Origin: Prevotella multiformis DSM 16608
GTDB lineage: Bacteria; Bacteroidota; Bacteroidia; Bacteroidales; Bacteroidaceae
Direction: 5' to 3'
Assembly: GCF_000191065.1 (NCBI RefSeq)
Contig: NZ_GL872283.1
Coordinates: forward strand, 1,177,721-1,241,720
DNA: 64,000 nucleotides
The notes beneath the pieces were generated by a model. It saw only the letters and a program-made list of their open reading frames with translations, was not told where the DNA came from and ran no database searches. This document shows positions 58,369-64,000 of the stretch, piece by piece; the stretch's first letter is position 1; each line of letters opens with the position of its first letter. The position numbers and the translations under genes are program-made.

Positions 58369-59586
58369 ATGCTGGGAGCAATCATTGGTGATATTATCGG
58401 TTCCGTGTACGAGTTCCATAATACGAAACGGAAAGACTTTCATCTGTTCACGCCGAAAAGCAGGTTTACGGATGATACTGTGATGACGTTGGCTGTGGCC
58501 GAATGGCTGACGGAAGACAGAAGTCACGGCAAAGAAGAACTCGTGCGCCGGATGCAGACATTAGGCAGACAGTATCCGACTGCCGGTTATGGCGGGAAGT
58601 TCATGCGGTGGCTGTACAATCCGAAGCCGGAACCTTATTACAGTTACGGGAACGGATCAGGCATGAGGGTAAGCCCGGTTGCCTTCTACGCACACAGTCT
58701 TGACGAGACGCTGCATCTGGCCGAACTGTCTGCGGAAGTCACGCACAATCATCCCGAGGGCATTAAAGGGGCAAAGGCCATCGCATCGGCGATTTACCTT
58801 GCCCGCACAGAGGCGACGAAGGAAGAGATCAGGTCCTATGTGGAAGAGAACTTCCTGTATGATCTGCACCGGTCTCTGGACGATTTACGCCCCGCCTACA
58901 CTTACGATATGTCCTGCCAGAAGACCGTTCCTCCGGCTATTCTGGCGTTCTTGGAGGGTCATGACTTTGAGGAAGTAATCCGCCTTGCGGTCTCCCTGGG
59001 AGGTGATTCCGACACGATAGCGGCCATGGCAGGCGGTATCGCACAGGCTTTCTATGGTGTTCCGCGAAAACTCGCCACCTATTGCTATGCCCTCCTGACA
59101 CCCCCTCTCCGCACTATCCTTGACAACTTCGAGGAGATGCTGGGCTGCCGTGAAAGCGATCCTTTCTGTCTTGAACGGTTCGTGGAGGCACAGGAGACAA
59201 ACGGCAAATACCAGCAGGCTCTTGTAGAACTGGAGCATGGGCATAAAACGACGCATTGGATATGGTATGTCTTCCCGCAGCTGAAAGGTCTCGGGCACAG
59301 TGCCTATGCCCAGTACTACGGTATAGCTGATGCCGACGAGGCATCCGCCTACCTTGCTCATCCCCTTCTGGGCAGCCGGCTGCGCGAGGCTGCCCATGCC
59401 GTACTGACACATGGCGGAAAGGATATTGAAGCGGTGATGGGCGGCCATATTGACACGCTGAAGCTCAGGTCGTCCATGACGCTCTTTGATGCTGTCTGTC
59501 CAAACGATGTCTTCGGAAAAGTCCTGGACACTTTCTACAAAGGAAACAAGGATGAGTTGACGATAGAAAGAATGAAGAAAAGATGA
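58369..59586 (+). CDS. ADP-ribosylglycohydrolase fused to a DUF1810 domain
   Basis: Residues 1-260 form a DraG/ARH-type ADP-ribosylglycohydrolase with MLGAIIGDIIGSVYEF, the metal ligands in FTDDTVMT (T34, D35, D36) and VSLGGDSDTIAAMAGGIA (D213, D215, T216), so it should remove ADP-ribose from a substrate with two Mg ions. Residues about 264-405 form a DUF1810 domain: DPFCLERFVEAQ, GHKTTHWIWYVFPQLKGLGHSAYAQYY, YLAHPLLGSRL and KLRSSMTLFDAV. DUF1810 usually occurs alone. The join suggests related substrates. The protein is cytosolic. A weak TTAG (58304-58307) lies 20 bp before its -7 box. Confidence 0.88.
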   Translation: MLGAIIGDIIGSVYEFHNTKRKDFHLFTPKSRFTDDTVMTLAVAEWLTEDRSHGKEELVRRMQTLGRQYPTAGYGGKFMRWLYNPKPEPYYSYGNGSGMRVSPVAFYAHSLDETLHLAELSAEVTHNHPEGIKGAKAIASAIYLARTEATKEEIRSYVEENFLYDLHRSLDDLRPAYTYDMSCQKTVPPAILAFLEGHDFEEVIRLAVSLGGDSDTIAAMAGGIAQAFYGVPRKLATYCYALLTPPLRTILDNFEEMLGCRESDPFCLERFVEAQETNGKYQQALVELEHGHKTTHWIWYVFPQLKGLGHSAYAQYYGIADADEASAYLAHPLLGSRLREAAHAVLTHGGKDIEAVMGGHIDTLKLRSSMTLFDAVCPNDVFGKVLDTFYKGNKDELTIERMKKR

Positions 59587-60208
59587 GGAAGAACGTCTGC
59601 CGGGGTGCGCTGACACAAGCGTCCACTGCTGCCTGCCCCTAAAGGAACGGCTCTGACGGCCTCTATAACAAATCGCATCCTCCTCATTCCTTCTATGTTC
59701 CTCCACGGCAGACTACGTCTGAAACCGTATGTATGCTTGAGCCTGAAAAAGGCATGATTCCAGCTGTTCTGCTACGGAGGTGGACGAGGAAAACTGATGG
59801 AACAAATGGCAGGGCTGAATCGGGCAGGACATTCAGGTGTCAAATACAACACTTGAATATCCTGCAGATGATTTGAAAACCGAACTGTGTGTGGAGATAC
59901 AGTGGACGATAAAAGACCTCTATTGAAACAAACGGACAATAAAAAAAGAAGCCTCTTATGCCGAAGAACATAAAGGGCGTGTCTGGAGGAATAAAGGCTG
60001 TTATGCAAATTGCTGTCAAGTGGCGGAAACAAAAAAGTCTTCGGAAGAAGACTCCGCACACGAAATTCCGGCCGGACGTGGATAAACCGTTTAATTAGGG
60101 AATGTGGCAGAAGCTCTTTTTTATGTGAAAGAGATCCTTGCCTGTGTTACATAGGCTCTTATATTGAAAAACCAAACAGCTTGCCTATCGGCTTGACGGG
60201 GAAAATGA
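59587..60208. other. Gene-free region
   Basis: No gene is supported. Open frames on the minus strand have no recognised family and unusual composition. No good promoter was found for the next gene. Confidence 0.5.
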
Positions 60209-60892
60209 ATGAAAAGAACAGTCTTTTTAGTATTATCGATTGCAGCAGCACTGACGGCAATGGCACAGGGAAAAGCAGGAACATGGTCGGTGATGCCTCG
60301 GGCAGGAGTGTCAATCGCTTCCCTGACCAACAGTTCTATAATCTACGAAAATGCAGACGGAGAATCTCTGGAGACAAAGCCCCGCACCCTGCTGGGGTTT
60401 ACCGGCGGGCTGGAAGTGATGTATCAGACTTCGGATCTGGTCGGGCTGTCAGCCGGCATATCCTATGTACAAGGCGGCTGCAAGTACAAAGACATGATGA
60501 TGAAGGGTGACATACTTCACGATTATTATGTCCGCATGGATTATATCGCAGTACCCTTGTTGTTCCACAGTCACGTGACTTCTGGACTCTCCGTCAAAGT
60601 CGGCGTAGAGCCATCCTGTCTGGTCAGGGGGAAATCACATGAAGAGCATCTGTTCTTCGACGAAGATGCAGAGGGGAAAAAATCCAATGCCCATGAGATT
60701 AAAATGAACGAGAACATCAGGAGTGGATTGCGTACCTTTGCGCTCTCGCTTCCTGTCGGAATCAGCTACGAGTATGAACATGTAGTGCTGGATGCCCGCT
60801 ATCATGTGGGACTGACCAACACTTTCAAGGGCAATGCGAGCAGACGGAGCAATGTCCTGGAAGTAGCAGTAGCTTACAAGTTTGATCTTTAG
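60209..60892 (+). CDS. PorT-like outer-membrane beta-barrel protein
   Basis: The 227-residue protein has a signal peptide (about 1-20, ending TAMAQ) and barrel strands of the PF13568 type: TWSVMPRAGVSIASLTN, LLGFTGGLEVMYQTSDLVGLSAGISYVQGG, MDYIAVPLLFHSHVTSGLSVKVGVEPSCLV, and a closing strand VLEVAVAYKFDL. It resembles the 249-residue protein encoded at 24476-25225 in fold and size. It should lie in the outer membrane; the function is unknown. No partner gene is adjacent. Confidence 0.78.
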   Translation: MKRTVFLVLSIAAALTAMAQGKAGTWSVMPRAGVSIASLTNSSIIYENADGESLETKPRTLLGFTGGLEVMYQTSDLVGLSAGISYVQGGCKYKDMMMKGDILHDYYVRMDYIAVPLLFHSHVTSGLSVKVGVEPSCLVRGKSHEEHLFFDEDAEGKKSNAHEIKMNENIRSGLRTFALSLPVGISYEYEHVVLDARYHVGLTNTFKGNASRRSNVLEVAVAYKFDL

Positions 60893-61220
60893 CCGAATAC
60901 CGGAAGAACCGGGCCGGTACACCGTATAGACAGACAAGATAAGCCAAGAAGGAGAAGGCACTATCCCAACAGAGACGCCCGTCCTCACTATCCATCGTCT
61001 GGCAGGATGGTGTCTCCCATTCCCGAACAGCCCGGCTGCCGAGGAGGATTCCTTGCGGGCTGGTGGGAAAATGAGAGCACTAGAGCAAATCAGTAGAAGT
61101 AACCTGGCCTTGCCTCATCTTAGACTTGCCGAGACTGCAAAGAGCCGTCATCCCTGGAACAGAAAGGCATGGGGCATCATTCTCGCGCCTTACCTTTTGG
61201 AATGCAAAGGCAAGGAATAT
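60893..61220. other. Intergenic region between convergent genes
   Basis: No gene, terminator or repeat stands out. A small ACCGG/CCGGT hairpin follows the barrel gene stop. Confidence 0.45.
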
Positions 61221-64000
61221 CTATTTCAGCACCTTGGCGAGGAAACGGGAAGTGTAACTTTCCTTGTTCTTCGCCACAGTTTCCGGTGTTCCACAGACCA
61301 TCAGGCGGCCACCTCCACGACCACCTTCCGGCCCCATGTCGATTATGTAATCAGCAAGTTTGATGACATCAAGGTTATGCTCGATGATAAGAACGGTATT
61401 GCCCCTGTCGACAAGTTTCTCCAGTACATCCATAAGGATCCGAATATCCTCAAAATGCAAGCCGGTTGTCGGTTCATCAAGGATATAAAGGGTCTTCCCC
61501 GTATCTCGCTTTGCGAGTTCCGTCGCCAGCTTGACACGCTGGCTCTCGCCGCCGGAAAGCGTGGTAGAACTCTGCCCGAGCTTGATGTATCCCAGACCCA
61601 CATCCTGCAAAGCCTTGATCTTCGGAAGAATCTGCGGTACGTTCTCAAAGAACTCCACCGCCATATTGACCGTCATGTCCAGAACATCAGCAATAGACTT
61701 GCCCTTGAAGCGTACCTCAAGTGTCTCGCGGTTGTAACGCCTGCCATGACAGACCTCGCAGGGAACCATCACATCAGGCAGGAAGTTCATCTCAATGGTC
61801 TTATAGCCGTTCCCTCCACAGGCTTCACAGCGTCCACCTTTTACATTGAAGGAGAAACGCCCGGGCTTATACCCCCGTATCTTAGCCTCGGGAAGATTAA
61901 CGAAAAGCTGACGGATATCAGAGAACACACCTGTATAGGTCGCAGGGTTGCTGCGGGGCGTACGTCCGATAGGGCTCTGGTCTACATTCACCACCTTGTC
62001 AATATTGTCGATGCCTTCGATTTTCTCGTACGGCATCGGGCGCTTGAGGGAACGGTAAAAATGCTGCGAAAGGATGGGCTGGAGGGTCTCATTGATCAGC
62101 GTACTCTTGCCCGAACCCGATACACCTGTAACGACGACCAGCTCGCCCAAAGGGAACGTCACGTCTACATCCTGAAGATTGTTCCCCCTGCAGCCGACAA
62201 GCCGGATCGTCTTTCCGTTTCCCTCCCTACGCTTCTTGGGAATTTCAATAGCCCGTTCACCATTCAGATACTGGGCGGTAAGGGTATGCGTCTTGAGCAT
62301 GTCAGAAGGTTTACCTTGAAATACGACCTCTCCCCCCTTGCGCCCGGCCTTCGGTCCGATATCTACGATCCAGTCCGCAGCACGCATCATATCCTCGTCA
62401 TGTTCTACCACAATCACCGTGTTGCCCATATCGCGCAGCTCTTTCAGCGAATTGATGAGACGTTCGTTGTCGCGCTGGTGCAGCCCGATGGACGGTTCGT
62501 CAAGAATATACAGGACATTGACAAGCTGAGAACCGATCTGCGTGGCAAGTCGGATACGCTGGCTCTCACCGCCGGACAGCGTGGCACTCTGCCGGTTCAG
62601 GGAAAGATAGTCAAGTCCCACGTCGAGCAGGAAGTCGATGCGCTTGCGGATTTCCTTCACGATCTCGGAAGCGATTACACGCTGTTTCTCGTTCATGGAC
62701 TCCTCGACATGACCGATCCACTCCTTCAAGTCAGCAATGTCCATCTCCGCCAGTTCGGCGATATTCTTTCCTGCAATCCGATAGGACAGTGCTTCACGGT
62801 TCAAACGATGTCCATGACATTCCGGGCAGGGAGCTTCGGCAATGAACTTATCCGCCCATTTCTTTCCGGCAGTCGAAGCATCGTTCTCCATGACCGTACG
62901 GAGGTACTTGACAATGCCGTCGAAAGATACAAAATAATCTGATGTCGTATGAACCAGCTCCTTCGGGATCTTCAGTTTCTCCAGTGAACCATATAGAATC
63001 TCCTCCATTCCCTCCTTGGGAATATCCTTGACGGGGGTTTTGAGATTACAGTCGTATCTTTTCAACAAGGCATCAATCTGCCAGAAAATCATCTGGTTCT
63101 TGTACTTCCCAAGAGGGACAACGCCCCCCGCATGGATGCTCAAATTGTCATCGGGGATCACCTTCTTCAAGTCTATCTCGTCAATGACCCCAAGCCCTTT
63201 GCATCGTGGACACGCTCCTTCCGGAGAGTTGAAAGAAAAAATATTGGGAGCCGGATCCTTATAGGCGATCCCCGTCACTGGATCCATAAGCCGTCTGGAG
63301 AAATACTTGCCCTCCCCGCTTTCACTGTCAAGGATCATAATCAGACCGTCTCCCTGTTTCATGGCAGTCGACACCGTCTTTGCCAGCCGTTCCCGAAGTG
63401 TCTCTTCCTCAGTACTGCCAAGCTTCATCTTGTCTATAACAACCTCGATGTTATGGTTCTTGTAGCGGTCGACCTTCATGCCCCGTACCAGTTCCTGCAC
63501 CTCTCCGTCTATACGGACATACAGGTAGCCCTTGCGCCGCATCTGCTCGAAAAGTTCACGGTAATGCCCTTTTCTGTTGCGTACAATCGGGGAGAGGATA
63601 TAGATCTTACGACCCTGATAATCTGACAGGATCATATCGACGACTTTCTCTTCCGTGTATTTCACCATCTTCTCACCACTCATATAGGAGTAGGCCTCTC
63701 CGGCCCGGGCATAGAGCAGACGGAGATAATCGTAAATCTCCGTCGTCGTACCGACCGTAGAGCGCGGGTTCTTGTTTGTGGTTTTCTGCTCGATGGAGAT
63801 GACCGGAGACAATCCGGTGATTTTGTCTACGTCGGGACGCTCCATGTTACCGAGAAAGTTGCGGGCGTACGCCGAGAAAGTCTCGATGTACCTGCGCTGC
63901 CCTTCAGCAAAGATGGTGTCGAAAGCAAGTGAACTCTTCCCCGAACCCGACAGTCCCGTGAAGACAGTAAGGGAGTTGCGGGGAATGGTTATATCAACAT
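61221..64000 (-). CDS. uvrA: Excinuclease ABC subunit A (5' end outside the window)
   Basis: UvrA finds DNA lesions with UvrB in nucleotide excision repair. The part present (about 926 residues) has the first Walker A (GLSGSGKSS, near 63945), FAEGQRRYIETFSAYARNFLG, the UvrB-binding region, two zinc-finger Cys pairs (CPRCKGLG and CEACGGNGYKTIE, the latter followed by CEVCHG), two ABC signatures (LSGGESQRIRLATQ and LSGGESQRVKLATEL) and EHNLDVIKLADYIIDMGPEGG at the end. It stops at 61221. The start codon and the first residues lie beyond 64000. Confidence 0.97.
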   Translation of the reverse strand, partial: VDITIPRNSLTVFTGLSGSGKSSLAFDTIFAEGQRRYIETFSAYARNFLGNMERPDVDKITGLSPVISIEQKTTNKNPRSTVGTTTEIYDYLRLLYARAGEAYSYMSGEKMVKYTEEKVVDMILSDYQGRKIYILSPIVRNRKGHYRELFEQMRRKGYLYVRIDGEVQELVRGMKVDRYKNHNIEVVIDKMKLGSTEEETLRERLAKTVSTAMKQGDGLIMILDSESGEGKYFSRRLMDPVTGIAYKDPAPNIFSFNSPEGACPRCKGLGVIDEIDLKKVIPDDNLSIHAGGVVPLGKYKNQMIFWQIDALLKRYDCNLKTPVKDIPKEGMEEILYGSLEKLKIPKELVHTTSDYFVSFDGIVKYLRTVMENDASTAGKKWADKFIAEAPCPECHGHRLNREALSYRIAGKNIAELAEMDIADLKEWIGHVEESMNEKQRVIASEIVKEIRKRIDFLLDVGLDYLSLNRQSATLSGGESQRIRLATQIGSQLVNVLYILDEPSIGLHQRDNERLINSLKELRDMGNTVIVVEHDEDMMRAADWIVDIGPKAGRKGGEVVFQGKPSDMLKTHTLTAQYLNGERAIEIPKKRREGNGKTIRLVGCRGNNLQDVDVTFPLGELVVVTGVSGSGKSTLINETLQPILSQHFYRSLKRPMPYEKIEGIDNIDKVVNVDQSPIGRTPRSNPATYTGVFSDIRQLFVNLPEAKIRGYKPGRFSFNVKGGRCEACGGNGYKTIEMNFLPDVMVPCEVCHGRRYNRETLEVRFKGKSIADVLDMTVNMAVEFFENVPQILPKIKALQDVGLGYIKLGQSSTTLSGGESQRVKLATELAKRDTGKTLYILDEPTTGLHFEDIRILMDVLEKLVDRGNTVLIIEHNLDVIKLADYIIDMGPEGGRGGGRLMVCGTPETVAKNKESYTSRFLAKVLK

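Noticed and set aside
61053-62942. Plus-strand open frame of 629 codons opposite uvrA
   Set aside because: It is the antisense of UvrA, which has all its family motifs on the minus strand.

Overview
The window reads as chromosomal DNA of a Prevotella-like member of the Bacteroidales. Most genes that stand alone have the Bacteroidetes promoter form (TTTG or CTTG, 19-20 bp, TAnnTTTG) rather than E. coli -35/-10 boxes. The gene content fits as well: many Gln-ending or lipobox signal peptides, PorT-like outer-membrane barrels, M13, M64 and S8 peptidases, an AGE-type epimerase and an extracytoplasmic sigma factor. The genus is an inference, since no rRNA is present.

Layout. 1-4 kb: a G3E/CobW GTPase, a LysM glucosaminidase, and a short folK overlapped by a TPR gene. 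4.2-21.8 kb: one long minus-strand polysaccharide locus. In transcription order it has LicD, Wzx flippase, GT2, an IS982 remnant, a glycosyltransferase, an EpsG-type polymerase, GT2, a palindrome array, GT4, a broken acyltransferase, a putative fucosyltransferase-like protein, a GT4 remnant, GT4, a PglC-like initiating phosphoglycosyl transferase, a PLP-fold protein, a FemAB/GNAT-like transferase and a DegT-type sugar aminotransferase. It looks like a Wzx/Wzy surface glycan locus that has been partly eroded. The AT-rich 17.4-22.4 kb part looks foreign.

22.4-35.8 kb: surface lipoproteins, an outer-membrane barrel paired with a PagL-like lipid A deacylase, an M64 peptidase, tRNA-Thr and tRNA-Gly, small metal and redox proteins, an ECF sigma factor, a candidate small RNA, a gene frameshifted in its signal peptide, an N-acylglucosamine 2-epimerase and a HAD hydrolase. 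36-46.9 kb: anaerobic ribonucleotide reductase, a mutarotase-like protein without its catalytic residues, a surface barrel, a copper pair (CopZ-like chaperone and a P1B ATPase without most of its N domain) split by a 100-bp MITE, a Schlafen/AlbA-type regulator behind repeated operator-like sites, and an HD protein. 47-64 kb: M13 peptidase, ABC-F, DUF1266, ferritin, IlvE, XseA/XseB, a subtilase, two tandem tRNA-Lys, an ADP-ribosylglycohydrolase fused to DUF1810, a barrel protein and UvrA, which is cut by the window end.

The main non-genic finding is a roughly 70-bp promoter element present four times with invariant internal spacing, upstream of folK, an outer-membrane protein gene, the mutarotase-like gene and the DUF1266 gene. 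A second repeat family is an array of four 15-bp palindromes with spacers of 7, 7 and 8 bp, found complete twice and truncated once. Several genes appear to be transcribed with almost no leader.
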